From Bacteroides sp. Marseille-P3684 (lineage in GTDB: Bacteria > Bacteroidota > Bacteroidia > Bacteroidales > Bacteroidaceae), in the NCBI RefSeq assembly GCF_900291465.1, contig NZ_LT985808.1:725363-789362 (forward strand): 64,000 bases of DNA. The letters run 5' to 3'. The notes under the pieces were generated by a model. It saw only the letters and a list, made by a program, of their open reading frames with translations, searched no databases and had not been told where the DNA came from. Both the position numbers and the translations under genes were made by a program. Within the stretch, counting starts at the first letter, position 1. Each line of letters starts with the position of its first letter. Shown piece by piece: positions 25,482-33,771 of this stretch.

Positions 25482-25529
25482 GTTGCAACGGAATGCCCGT
25501 GGGACCAGCCTGTGGCATTGCGTTGCAAC
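25482..25529. terminator. Bidirectional hairpin between the barrel gene and miaB
   Basis: Arms 25482-25497 (GTTGCAACGGAATGCC) and 25514-25529 (GGCATTGCGTTGCAAC) pair at 15 of 16 positions around a 16-base loop. It lies between convergent stop codons at 25440 and 25560. No long T tract follows. Confidence 0.65.
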
Positions 25530-25559
25530 CTGGTGATTATCTCAGTGAGAGTCGGGCGG

Positions 25560-26924
25560 TCATTCCACTGCCTCGCCCTTCAGCGTTGCCGATGTGCTCT
25601 CGGTGATGCGCACCTGCACGAAGTCGCCGATGCGGTGGTTGCCGCGGTCGAAGACCACGACCTTGTTCTGCTCGGTACGGCCGAAGAGCTGCTCTTTCGA
25701 ACGCTTCGACACGCCCTCGACCAGCACTTCACAGGTCTGTCCGATGCAGCGTCGGTTGCTCTCGGCGGACAGACGGGTCTGCAGGGCGATGATTTCGTTG
25801 AGGCGGCGTATCTTCACATCCTCGGGCACGTCGTCGGGCAAGTGTTTGGCGGCATAGGTCCCCGGACGCTCGGAATACTTGAACATGAAGGCGGAGTCAT
25901 AGGCACACTCCTCCATGAGCGAGAGCGATTCGCGGTGGTCCTCCTCGGTCTCCGAGTGGTAGCCGCAGAAGATGTCGGTACTCAGTCCGCAGTCGGGGAT
26001 GATGCGGCGGATGGCAGCCACGCGGTCGAGGTACCACTCACGGGTATACTTGCGGTTCATCAGCTTGAGGATGCGGTTGCTGCCGCTCTGTACGGGCAGG
26101 TGGATGTGCTTGCAGACGTTGGGCACCTCGGCGATGACGTGCAGTGTCTCGTCGCTCATGTCCTTGGGGTGCGACGTGGTGAAGCGGATGCGCACGCCCG
26201 GCGCCGACTCTGCCACCCGGCGGAGCAGCATGGGGAAGGTCACCGTCTCCCCTTCGCGCTCGAAGCGGTAGGAGTTGACGTTCTGTCCCAGCAGCGTGAT
26301 TTCCTTGTAGCCTTTCGCCGTGAGGTCTGCCACCTCGGCGAGGATGCTCTCCACGTCGCGGCTGCGTTCCCGTCCGCGGGTATAGGGCACGATGCAGTAG
26401 TGGCAGAAGTTGTTGCAGCCGCGCATGATGCTGACGAAGCCGGAGATGTGCGTGCCGCAGATGCGCGAGGGAATCACCTCGCGGTAGGTCTCCGTGGTCG
26501 AAAGCTCCACGTTGATGGCCTTCTCGCCAGCTTCGGCAGACGCCACGAGGTCAGGCAGCGTCAGGTAGGCATCCGGACCTGCCACGAGGTCCACGTGGTG
26601 GTTCTCGATGAGGTTGTCCTTCACCCTTTCCGCCATGCAGCCCAGGACGCCGATGATGAGTCCGTGCTTCTTCTTGCTGCGCAGCGCGTGCAGCGCCTCC
26701 AGCCGGTTGATGATTTTCTGCTCCGCATTGTCGCGCACGGAGCATGTGTTGAGGAATACGGCGTCGGCATCTTCCAGCCGGTCGCACACCTGGTAGCCTG
26801 CCATTTGCATGACGGATGCCACCACTTCGCTGTCTGCCACGTTCATTTGGCAGCCGTAGGTCTCGATGAACAGGTTCTTGTTCGCAGCAGCGGATTTTAA
26901 GTCCGCCCCTTGTTCTTGTGTCAT
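25560..26924 (-). CDS. miaB: tRNA-2-methylthio-N6-dimethylallyladenosine synthase
   Basis: 454 aa. N-terminal UPF0004 domain with Fe-S cysteines (ETYGCQMN, LNTCSVRDNAEQK, LGCMAER), radical-SAM motif RGCNNFCHYC with three cysteines (about residue 165), then TLLGQNVNSY, TSHPKDM, LPVQSGSNRILKLMNRKYTR and a C-terminal TRAM domain (about 385-450). It adds the 2-methylthio group to i6A37 of tRNA in the cytoplasm. The motif LPVQSGS and overall length identify MiaB rather than MtaB or RimO. A TATCTTTG -7 box lies at 26992-26999. Confidence 0.95.
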   Translation of the reverse strand: MTQEQGADLKSAAANKNLFIETYGCQMNVADSEVVASVMQMAGYQVCDRLEDADAVFLNTCSVRDNAEQKIINRLEALHALRSKKKHGLIIGVLGCMAERVKDNLIENHHVDLVAGPDAYLTLPDLVASAEAGEKAINVELSTTETYREVIPSRICGTHISGFVSIMRGCNNFCHYCIVPYTRGRERSRDVESILAEVADLTAKGYKEITLLGQNVNSYRFEREGETVTFPMLLRRVAESAPGVRIRFTTSHPKDMSDETLHVIAEVPNVCKHIHLPVQSGSNRILKLMNRKYTREWYLDRVAAIRRIIPDCGLSTDIFCGYHSETEEDHRESLSLMEECAYDSAFMFKYSERPGTYAAKHLPDDVPEDVKIRRLNEIIALQTRLSAESNRRCIGQTCEVLVEGVSKRSKEQLFGRTEQNKVVVFDRGNHRIGDFVQVRITESTSATLKGEAVE

Positions 26925-26991
26925 AAGATGGTTGGATTAAAATGTTACGGACGGTCCGTCCCGGCTGTTGTGCCGGGCAGCCATTCCGCCG

Positions 26992-26999
26992 CAAAGATA
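26992..26999 (-). promoter_or_regulatory. -7 box TATCTTTG upstream of miaB
   Basis: Exact TAnnTTTG match on the minus strand, about 70 bases before the miaB start. No clear -33 TTTG at 19-21 bases. Confidence 0.5.
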
Positions 27000-27187
27000 G
27001 TGACTCTGTGCCAATCTGCCTTCCGATGTGCCGGGTTTCCGGTGGAAATATCCTCGTTTGCTTACGGTTCGGCTGCCGGACGGAGGCGGAAAAGAAGGAA
27101 TTGACAGCTGCAGAAGCTTCAAAGAAGTTATTTGACACTACCCAATTATTAATTAACATTAAAAAGCAGCGGAAATCGTGTAGAATA

Positions 27188-27219
27188 TTTGATGGATTGA
27201 TGACTATTTCGCACCTTTG
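27188..27219 (+). promoter_or_regulatory. Near-consensus promoter TTTG-N20-CACCTTTG
   Basis: TTTG at 27188-27191 and CACCTTTG at 27212-27219, 20 bases apart; the first two bases of the -7 box differ from TA. No + strand gene follows, only the two-hairpin sequence described next. Confidence 0.5.
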
Positions 27220-27224
27220 GGGAG

Positions 27225-27312
27225 TGAAAAAACATTAGATTTTTTCATAGTTAAGGTTTAGGTTAAAGATTAAAGGAGCAGGAAACTGTGAAGTTTCCTG
27301 CTCTTTGCTTTT
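27225..27312 (+). ncRNA. Candidate small RNA with two stem-loops
   Basis: Just after the promoter-like boxes is a perfect 8-bp stem TGAAAAAA (27225-27232) / TTTTTTCA (27240-27247). A linker reading TTAAGGTTTAGGTTAAAG follows, then a perfect 12-bp stem 27276-27287 / 27292-27303 (GAGCAGGAAACT / AGTTTCCTGCTC) followed by TTTGCTTTT, a good terminator. The predicted transcript is about 85-90 nt and encodes no protein. The terminator hairpin could instead serve the minus-strand gene at 27386-28366. Possibly one of the known Bacteroidales small RNAs, which I cannot check. Confidence 0.4.
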
Positions 27313-27385
27313 CTGACGGTTGCCTCGGTGCATCCGTCGTTTTCCCGATGCCTGCGGGCGTCCTCGTCTCTTAAGAAATATCTTG

Positions 27386-28366
27386 TCATATCCATTCCAA
27401 CGAACAAACGATGCTCCTTGCTTCACGTGCCTTCCGGCTGTCGGTCGACAGACGGTTTATCAGCCTATCCGCCACGTGCCGGTAGGTCTTCATGTAGACA
27501 CCCATCTGTTCGCCGAGGTCGAGCATCTGGAAGAGCAGTCCCTCGATTTCCGACTCATGGCCGCGTGCGAGGTCCTTCTGCATGGATGCCGTGGTGTTCG
27601 GGTCGAGCTTGTCGATGATGCGCAGGTTGGCAGCCGGCAGGTTGTCGGGCAGGTCGATGCCCAGGCGGCGTCCCGTCTCGGCACTCTCTCCCGTCAGTTG
27701 GGCGAAGACCAGGCGCGGTTCTCCCGGACGCTGCAACGCACCCATGGGTACGCCGAAGCAGGCGCCCGTGCAAGCCATGGCCGAGATGAAGGTCCACTTG
27801 ATGAACGTGTCGCGGTCGATGTTGTCGGACACGTCGACCTTGATGCCGCAGCTGCGCAGCTCGTCGGCAATGTCGTCCAGCAGGGCGGTGTCGGCCGTCT
27901 GTCCCGGACGTACGCCGTAGACGATGCGGAACGTCCTGCCCGTCTGTACCACTACACCCGGACGTTCGACATAGCCCACGATGTAGATGCAGCCGTCGAG
28001 CACACAGCTCCCCTTGGGGGCAAGCGAGGCGATGCGTGCGCCTGTCCCGTAGACGTTGAGGATGGGGATGACCACCGTGCGGGGGGTGGCGACGCGCTTC
28101 AGCAGGTCTCTGATGGAGTCCATGGAGTAGCCTTTCACACAGACGAAGACCACGTCGGGCACCTCCCGATACTCGTCGGCGGTGCATGCCTTCACGGGGA
28201 TGACACGGTCGCCCTTCAGTCCCGAGCGCAGGTGGAGCCCCTCGCGACGGATGGTTTCCAGGTGTTCGCCCCGGGCGATGCAGGTCACGTCCTTGCCGCC
28301 CAAGGCGAGGAATCCGGCGATGCTTCCTCCCACGCCGCCGGTACCGATAATCAGGTATTTTCTCAT
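27386..28366 (-). CDS. Ketopantoate reductase family protein (2-dehydropantoate 2-reductase)
   Basis: 326 aa from ATG 28366 (MRKYLIIGTGGVGGSIAGFL); a GTG nine bases upstream is possible. The Rossmann motif GTGGVGGSIAG sits at the N-terminus, VFVCVKGYSMD follows the NADP site, and the C-terminal helical ApbA_C domain contains the family Lys region (FIKWTFISAMA) and GESAETGRRLGIDLP. It would reduce 2-dehydropantoate to pantoate for CoA synthesis, or a related 2-keto acid; members outside PanE exist. Stands alone between the small RNA candidate and the DUF3857 genes. Confidence 0.85.
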   Translation of the reverse strand: MRKYLIIGTGGVGGSIAGFLALGGKDVTCIARGEHLETIRREGLHLRSGLKGDRVIPVKACTADEYREVPDVVFVCVKGYSMDSIRDLLKRVATPRTVVIPILNVYGTGARIASLAPKGSCVLDGCIYIVGYVERPGVVVQTGRTFRIVYGVRPGQTADTALLDDIADELRSCGIKVDVSDNIDRDTFIKWTFISAMACTGACFGVPMGALQRPGEPRLVFAQLTGESAETGRRLGIDLPDNLPAANLRIIDKLDPNTTASMQKDLARGHESEIEGLLFQMLDLGEQMGVYMKTYRHVADRLINRLSTDSRKAREARSIVCSLEWI

Positions 28367-28421
28367 ATGTTTCACAGGTTTTTATGGAGCCTCGTGCTGC
28401 CTTTTCCCGAGGGGGAAGGAG

Positions 28422-30497
28422 TCACGGAGCCGGTTGCCGTTCTGCACGGTCCGGCGGGTCCGTCTCCTCGGAATGGGCAGGCTGAGGCCCGGTGGTTGAT
28501 TGGTTTTCAATAAGGATTGCGATGCGTCCGGCATACGCCTCCTTGATGCGGCGGACGAAGGCCTCCCATGCCGCCCGTTCGGAGGCAGGATAGACCCCCT
28601 TGCGCAGCAGCAGGCGTTGGCGGATGCGGAGGCGTCCGTCCGAGAGGCTTGCCACCGACGAGAGCGAGCCGAACGCGTGCGACCCGGAGACCTCGGGGGG
28701 CAGTGCATCGCAGTGGCTTCCGGCAGGCAGCACCACGTCCAGCGTGTCGCTGTATGATGCGCTCTCCGTCAGCTCCCAACTCCCGTCGGGCAAGGTCCGT
28801 GTCCGGGACAGGCGGTCGGCACGGCGGAAGGGGTTCAGCGTCAGGAACAGCCGGGGCGGTACCGGGCGTGCATAGCGTGCCGAGAGGCGGTAGCCGATGG
28901 TGAGCGAGGGCAGCGCGCCGTCGTCTTCCGTCCGGCTGACGCTGTCGATGCGCACCAGCGTGCAGGCGAGTCCCTCCGTCAGGCGGTGTGCCAGCTCGGT
29001 GGGCTTCAGGTCTTTCAGCGGAAGGGCTTCCTCGTAGAAGCGCAGGCGGTTGTGCAGGCTGACCCGTCCCGATGCCATCCCGTCGCTGCCGACATGGAGG
29101 TGGGCACGGACCGACTGTTCCTGTTGCTCCGCGTCGTAGTCGGGCAGACGCACCATCCGTCCGCCTTCCGGTGTGACCAGCAGGGCGTCGTGCCCTGCGA
29201 TGAGGCGGTGGCGGTAGCCGAAGGGCAGGCGTGCGGCGGTGCACTCCAGCCACAGGGTGTCGGTGGGGCAGGGCACGCCCAGGACCACGTGGTCCATCTG
29301 CCCGATGCCGGGATAGTCGTCGATGCGTGCCTTCCGGGTGCTGATGACGGTGTAGACCGACGGGACGCCTGCCTCGGCAAGCAGTGCCTTCAGGTAGTTG
29401 GTCAGCGCCTTGCAGTCGCCGAACTTGGTGCGGCAGACCTGCTCTGCGGTCATGGGTTGCCATCCGCCGATGCCGAGCTGGATGCTCACATAGCGGGTGT
29501 GCTCCGCCAGGTAGTCATAGAGGGCATGCGCCTTCGCTTCCGGGGTGGAGAGTCCGTCGGTGAGACGGTGCACCGTGGCAGCCTCGTCGGCGGTCAGGCG
29601 GTCGCGTCCCTCGGTGAGACGGTAGAGCCACTGGCCGAAGTGCTCCCAGGTGTCCTGCTGTCCCTCGTAGCCTTCGCAGACGAAGTCGGCGGGTTGCGCC
29701 TGCACCGTCGGGGGTTCCCACACGGTGTCTTCCCGGGGGACGGCAGCAGACAGGTCGTCCGCCTGCCAGCGGTAGGTGCGTGTGCCGGCACCTGCGTCCG
29801 CGCTCTCTTCGGGATGGGCGGCAAGGCCCCGGCTGCGGTACAGGAGGCGGACGGAGGCGGGCAGCGTCAGGGTGTATGAGGCGTGCTCCACTGCCTGGCG
29901 TATGTCGTCCTGCGGACGGAAATCGGGATAGCGCAGCAGTCCGTTGTCGTAGGTGCACGTCCACTCATAGCGGACGGTGAAGGGGAAGGAGCCGCGCGGA
30001 CCTTCGTAGTAGTGGAGGCGGTCGTCGGAGGCAAGTCCGTCGTTGAGCGTCGCCTCGCGCAGGTCGGAACGTCGCAGGCGTGCGAGCTGTTTCCCGCCGG
30101 CGCCGTGGACGGTGCCCTTGAAGTCCTTCAGGTGGATGAAACGGCTGCTGACGACGGCAAACCGTGCGGCGTCTGCCCCGTAGGGGGAGTGCACGGTGAC
30201 GCTCCGCACGAAGTGGGCTTCTCCCCGGTGGGCGTCCAGCTGACGGAACTCCACGCGGTAGTCGTGTACGACGGAGGCGGGACTCGTACCATTATATATA
30301 GGTGTATCCGTGCGGGGAACCTTCCCGTCCGGGCAGAAGCCGGGGAGGGGTCCGCCGGGGGCGTCGGCTGAGAGCGGAAGGACGCACGGCAGCAGGAGCA
30401 GCAGGAGGGCGAGGCGGAGCACCGGGCAGGCAAGGGGACGGGCGGACGGGGCTTGCGGGGCGTGTAGCCGGTGCTTCCGGCAGGAGGGGCGTGCCAT
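28422..30497 (-). CDS. DUF3857 / transglutaminase-like protein (second of pair)
   Basis: 691 aa. Basic N-terminus then a hydrophobic signal segment (VLRLALLLLLLPCVLPLSA, about 28-45). DUF3857 region about 70-260, transglutaminase-like core about 300-450 with TRYVSIQLGIGGWQPM and a Cys in FGDCKALTNYLKALL, His in MDHVVLGVP. It starts one base after the stop of the upstream partner (30499), so translation is likely coupled. Proteins of this family are exported; enzymatic activity is mostly unproven. It shares architecture with its partner but keeps the Cys-Lys-Ala core (GDCKALTN) that the partner lacks in that form. Confidence 0.82.
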   Translation of the reverse strand: MARPSCRKHRLHAPQAPSARPLACPVLRLALLLLLLPCVLPLSADAPGGPLPGFCPDGKVPRTDTPIYNGTSPASVVHDYRVEFRQLDAHRGEAHFVRSVTVHSPYGADAARFAVVSSRFIHLKDFKGTVHGAGGKQLARLRRSDLREATLNDGLASDDRLHYYEGPRGSFPFTVRYEWTCTYDNGLLRYPDFRPQDDIRQAVEHASYTLTLPASVRLLYRSRGLAAHPEESADAGAGTRTYRWQADDLSAAVPREDTVWEPPTVQAQPADFVCEGYEGQQDTWEHFGQWLYRLTEGRDRLTADEAATVHRLTDGLSTPEAKAHALYDYLAEHTRYVSIQLGIGGWQPMTAEQVCRTKFGDCKALTNYLKALLAEAGVPSVYTVISTRKARIDDYPGIGQMDHVVLGVPCPTDTLWLECTAARLPFGYRHRLIAGHDALLVTPEGGRMVRLPDYDAEQQEQSVRAHLHVGSDGMASGRVSLHNRLRFYEEALPLKDLKPTELAHRLTEGLACTLVRIDSVSRTEDDGALPSLTIGYRLSARYARPVPPRLFLTLNPFRRADRLSRTRTLPDGSWELTESASYSDTLDVVLPAGSHCDALPPEVSGSHAFGSLSSVASLSDGRLRIRQRLLLRKGVYPASERAAWEAFVRRIKEAYAGRIAILIENQSTTGPQPAHSEETDPPDRAERQPAP

Positions 30498-30498
30498 G

Positions 30499-32544
30499 CT
30501 AGCTGTCCCCCCTGGCGGCAGTGCCGCTGACGGAAACCGGGGCGCCGTCCTTTCCGCCCGTCCGTTTCAGCGTCAGCAGTGTCTGTGCCGACTCGATGAA
30601 GACATCCCACAGCTCGCGCAGCTCTCCGTAGTAGCGGGCGGGGATGATGGATTGGTTCACTTTCAGTTCGAGCATCACCTGCAGTCCGTCGGGGCGGCGG
30701 TCGAGGAGACAGCTCACCGACGCCATGCGGTCATGGGTGTGCATCCGCATCGGCTTGGGGAGGCTCTCGGGTTCGTAGCCTTCCGGCAACCGGTAGAAGC
30801 CGAAGAAGCGGCGGGTGAACTTCGCGGGGAACTCCACGGGGAAGGTGCGCTTCTCAGCCAGGAAGGGGTTCGCAGGCAGCTGGTCGAGCAGGAAGGGGTA
30901 CAGGTAGATGATGCCGCCGCCTGCCCGGAGGTCCTTGCTGACGTCCATCTGCTCGCGGTAGGCGTCCGTGACGGACTCCTTGTAGGTGTGGAACGTCAGT
31001 CCGTAGCGTTCCGCCTCCTTCTTCACGTGCTCCACGGAGTCCGGTTCGGCGGTGCGGCGGCGCAGGGCGTCGAGCGCCTCCAGTCCGGTGTAGGAGGTCG
31101 AGAGCTTGCCCGTCAGCGAACCGTCGTCGGTGATGCTGCCCTCGAACATGAGGGAGGCGGTGTGTGTGCCGATGTCCGCCAGGCTGATGAGCCGCTGACC
31201 GTCGAGGGGTGTGTAGCAGATGCCCAGGTTCACCATCAGGTGTCCCGGGAGGAGGTTCAGCATGGGCCACTCCAGGGAGCAGTCGGTGCAGTAAACCGCT
31301 CCCTGCTCGTCGAGCAGCCCCACGACGAAGGTCGTCAGCCGGGAGAGGGAAGGTTCGCTTCCGGTGAGGTCGCCCGCACGCTTGTCCCTCACGAGGATGG
31401 GGGTGCAGCGGATGCCGGCGTCGCGGAGCATGGCGAGGTAGATGAAGTTGAGGGCGGCGTTGTTGCCCTGCTGCCTGTCGAGGCACTTGCGCGGGCTGTC
31501 GTCGGTGGCGATGCTGTAGTGCCCGTCCCAGTGGATGTGCTCATGGAGCAGCCGGTGCAGGCGGAGCGCCTTCTCCGTGGCAGGCATGTCGGCAGGCAGG
31601 GCAAGTGCCGCCTGCTCGTCGCGCAGGGGGTTGCGCATGTTCACGTAGTTCCCGAAGCCGGAGAAGTCCTTCAGCTCGGCGCAGACACCCTCCCAGTTGG
31701 AACCCTGGAAGGCCGATAGGCCCAGCCGCGGGTCCAGTCCCCGGATTTCGAAGGAGACGGTGCCGCGGTAGTTCTCGGCACACCAGACCAGGGGCTCGTC
31801 CTTCAGGGGCGGGACGTCGGTGCTGGTGAACGTGTAGCGGTTGTTCTGCATCTGGCTCAGGTGCCCGTCATACGCCTGCATGATGAATTCGCTGTTGATT
31901 TTCTTGTGGTCGCGCTGCATGGGGATGCTGCCCTTGCCGGTGATGTTGAACTGGAAGACCTCGGGGATGTCGACCTGGTAACGGGCGAAGCAGACGGGGA
32001 TGTCCTCCTGCACCCGCCAGTCTTCCAGGTGGACGGGGTTGTTCGACGTGCGCCGGTACTTGTACTCGATGATGGTGCCGGGCTTGACGTCCGGGATGGA
32101 GAAGCGGTAGCGGCGGTAGTTCCCGGTGACCTGTTCCTCGAAGATGTACTTCCGGTCAAGGGGTGTCTCGACGACCTTCCCGTCGACGAGGTTGTATGCC
32201 GACGCGCCGATGGCGGATATCTGTTCCTGGGTGGCGCCCATGCGTTCGCCGCGGTAGTAGAGTATGTCTACGTCGGCATACCTGGTCCCTTCGGGGCGCA
32301 GTACCTGAAGGCGGAACTTGAACTCGGACTCCACACGGATTCTTCCGTCGTTTTCCTGACGGTAGTAGGTGTACCCCTCCTTGTTCAGGAACACGGCGTC
32401 GGTGGTGCTGTCGGTCGGATGATAGAGGGAGAACTCCTTCTTGCCCACCTTCCCGTACTTCATCTCCTTGTGCTGTGCAAACAGGCTCCCTCCGCAGAGG
32501 AAGAGGAGGAGGCTTGCCAGTATGCAGACTCGTGGTGCTTTCAT
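30499..32544 (-). CDS. DUF3857 / transglutaminase-like protein (first of pair)
   Basis: 681 aa. Signal peptide (VCILASLLLFLCGGSLFAQ). DUF3857 domain about 55-240 (YYRQENDGRIRVESEFKFR, GTIIEYKYRRTSNNP), then a transglutaminase-like segment about 290-400 where CLDRQQGNNAALNFIYLAML replaces the usual DCKD/DCKA motif, so catalytic Cys is not obvious. The C-terminal part is beta-rich. Exported, probably periplasmic or surface; role unknown. Promoter box TAGCTTTG at 32587-32594 precedes it, and the second family member follows after one base. Confidence 0.82.
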   Translation of the reverse strand: MKAPRVCILASLLLFLCGGSLFAQHKEMKYGKVGKKEFSLYHPTDSTTDAVFLNKEGYTYYRQENDGRIRVESEFKFRLQVLRPEGTRYADVDILYYRGERMGATQEQISAIGASAYNLVDGKVVETPLDRKYIFEEQVTGNYRRYRFSIPDVKPGTIIEYKYRRTSNNPVHLEDWRVQEDIPVCFARYQVDIPEVFQFNITGKGSIPMQRDHKKINSEFIMQAYDGHLSQMQNNRYTFTSTDVPPLKDEPLVWCAENYRGTVSFEIRGLDPRLGLSAFQGSNWEGVCAELKDFSGFGNYVNMRNPLRDEQAALALPADMPATEKALRLHRLLHEHIHWDGHYSIATDDSPRKCLDRQQGNNAALNFIYLAMLRDAGIRCTPILVRDKRAGDLTGSEPSLSRLTTFVVGLLDEQGAVYCTDCSLEWPMLNLLPGHLMVNLGICYTPLDGQRLISLADIGTHTASLMFEGSITDDGSLTGKLSTSYTGLEALDALRRRTAEPDSVEHVKKEAERYGLTFHTYKESVTDAYREQMDVSKDLRAGGGIIYLYPFLLDQLPANPFLAEKRTFPVEFPAKFTRRFFGFYRLPEGYEPESLPKPMRMHTHDRMASVSCLLDRRPDGLQVMLELKVNQSIIPARYYGELRELWDVFIESAQTLLTLKRTGGKDGAPVSVSGTAARGDS

Positions 32545-32586
32545 GATTTTCTCTCCGGTTTAGGATTTCGTACTGTTTCGTGCTGA

Positions 32587-32594
32587 CAAAGCTA
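32587..32594 (-). promoter_or_regulatory. -7 box TAGCTTTG for the DUF3857 pair
   Basis: Exact TAnnTTTG match on the minus strand, 43 bases before the start at 32544. No -33 TTTG at the normal distance. Confidence 0.5.
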
Positions 32595-32639
32595 ACTTAT
32601 TCATTCAAGTTTTCCTAATTCCGGGTGAGAAAAAAGGAG

Positions 32640-32886
32640 AATCGGGATGCAATTGCCCCCTGTTGTTCCCTGCGCATCGCCTTGCTGACGTCTTGCGCAT
32701 CTCCCTACCGGCGTCTTGCGCTTCTCGTTCTGCCGGGAAGCTCATCTCGCCGGTACCGTCTTGCGCATGACGGAACAGGGAGATGCGCAAGGTGAAAAAG
32801 GGGCTTGCGCGAAGAGGAACAGCACGTTACGCAAAAGGCAGGCGAGGAGATGCGCAGGAGGGTGGTGCCGTCAAGCGCATGCGCAC
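32640..32886. repeat. Spacer with many TTGCGCA-type motifs in both orientations
   Basis: The 400-base gap between the HU-like gene and the DUF3857 pair carries no supportable gene. It has repeated variants of CTTGCGCATCTCC: forward near 32669, 32692, 32715, 32760 and 32804, inverted near 32780 (GAGATGCGCAAGG) and 32847 (GAGATGCGCAGG), and a GCGCATGCGC palindrome at 32875. The copies are not evenly spaced. Confidence 0.5.
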
Positions 32887-32892
32887 AAAAAA

Positions 32893-32927
32893 AAACGCCC
32901 GATGCTGTCAGTCAGCATCGGGCGTTT
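32893..32927 (-). terminator. Terminator of the HU-like gene
   Basis: Perfect 15-bp arms 32893-32907 (AAACGCCCGATGCTG) and 32913-32927. On the minus strand the hairpin is followed by a run of T (plus-strand A tract from 32887). It lies 18 bases after the stop at 32945. Confidence 0.85.
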
Positions 32928-32944
32928 CCCGTCAGGCGAGAGGC

Positions 32945-33418
32945 TTAAATACCTTCATCCGTATCACCTTCTTTGCCGGACTCTTCCGGCGTCTCTTTCT
33001 CTCCCTCCTCGGCAACGTTGTTGCCTTGCAACACCTTGTCGAGCCAGACGAAATCGGCTTTCTGGAGGGCGATTTTCAGCTCGTTCCCGGGTTGGAACTT
33101 GATGTTCACGCGCTTGATGTTGCGCGCGGTCAGCTCTTTCTTTTCACCGGAACCGGCGGTCGACAACGTGATGTTGAAGGTGCCCCAATCGCCCAGGCGG
33201 ACGCTCTTCCCGTCGAGGAGCAGGCGCAGCATCACCTTGCGCAGCTGACGGAGTGCCATGGCGGCTTCCATCGGGTTGAGGGTGACCTCGTCGGCAATCA
33301 GCTGTGCCACCTCATCCTCGGTCACCATCTTGGTGGTGGACTGTATGGGATACCACTTCCGTGTTCCCTTGACGTCCTTGGGATTCACTCGTTGAATAGC
33401 TCTTACTAGAATACTCAT
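32945..33418 (-). CDS. HU-like DNA-binding protein with acidic tail
   Basis: 157 aa. Residues about 1-125 have the HU-related fold of Bacteroidetes nucleoid proteins: an N-terminal strand region (ILVRAIQRVNPKDVKGTRKW), helix pair (DEVAQLIADEVTLNPMEAAM), VRLGDWGTFNITLSTAGSGE and a C-terminal arm (NIKRVNIKFQPGNELKIAL). The last ~25 residues (EEGEKETPEESGKEGDTDEG) are strongly acidic. Likely a nucleoid-associated protein bending or coating DNA. Monocistronic with its own terminator. Confidence 0.8.
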   Translation of the reverse strand: MSILVRAIQRVNPKDVKGTRKWYPIQSTTKMVTEDEVAQLIADEVTLNPMEAAMALRQLRKVMLRLLLDGKSVRLGDWGTFNITLSTAGSGEKKELTARNIKRVNIKFQPGNELKIALQKADFVWLDKVLQGNNVAEEGEKETPEESGKEGDTDEGI

Positions 33419-33771
33419 AATGCGTTACGTTTTGATAGTTAGACATGCGTCCGGCTTCCGTTGTGCCCGGCTTGTCGGCGGGCAGGTCCGGGGTCCTGTC
33501 TGCGGTGGATGTTGTGACGGGGCGGCGCGTTGCAGGGACCCGGGGTTGCCTGTCGGCTTGCCACCGGTCTGCGGTGACCGGAGCTTGCGGAAGCTCGAAC
33601 AGGGACTTGTCTCTTCCGTTTCCCGGAAGGGATGCACGAAGATAGGTGTTTTCCGGATTGAAAAATCGGGTGTAAAATGTTTAACTAAAGTTAGAAAATC
33701 AGGACCTTGAAAGACAGGCAACTACTTGCGTTAAAGTGTGAACGCAAAATGGTGTTTTTGATTTTAGGTTT
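33419..33771. other. Intergenic stretch with no supported feature
   Basis: About 350 bases between the divergent-side start of the HU-like gene and the stop of the hydrolase gene. Open frames here have no recognisable family or hydrophobic pattern. A weak minus-strand TATCTTCG box lies at 33639-33646, 220 bases before the HU-like start. A short hairpin TTGCGTT...AACGCAA near 33728-33749 may end the hydrolase transcript, but no T tract follows. Confidence 0.4.

Noticed and set aside
25482-25529. Target-site or attachment-site pair
   Set aside because: The inverted repeat lies between convergent stop codons and is best explained as a terminator hairpin.
26942-27238. 98-aa + frame between miaB and the small RNA candidate
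   Set aside because: It runs through the miaB promoter region, lacks family features and starts in antisense-type sequence.
28382-28708. Extra frames opposite the DUF3857 genes (and many others in 28-32 kb)
   Set aside because: Arg/Pro/Ala/His-rich compositions typical of out-of-frame reading in GC-rich genes.
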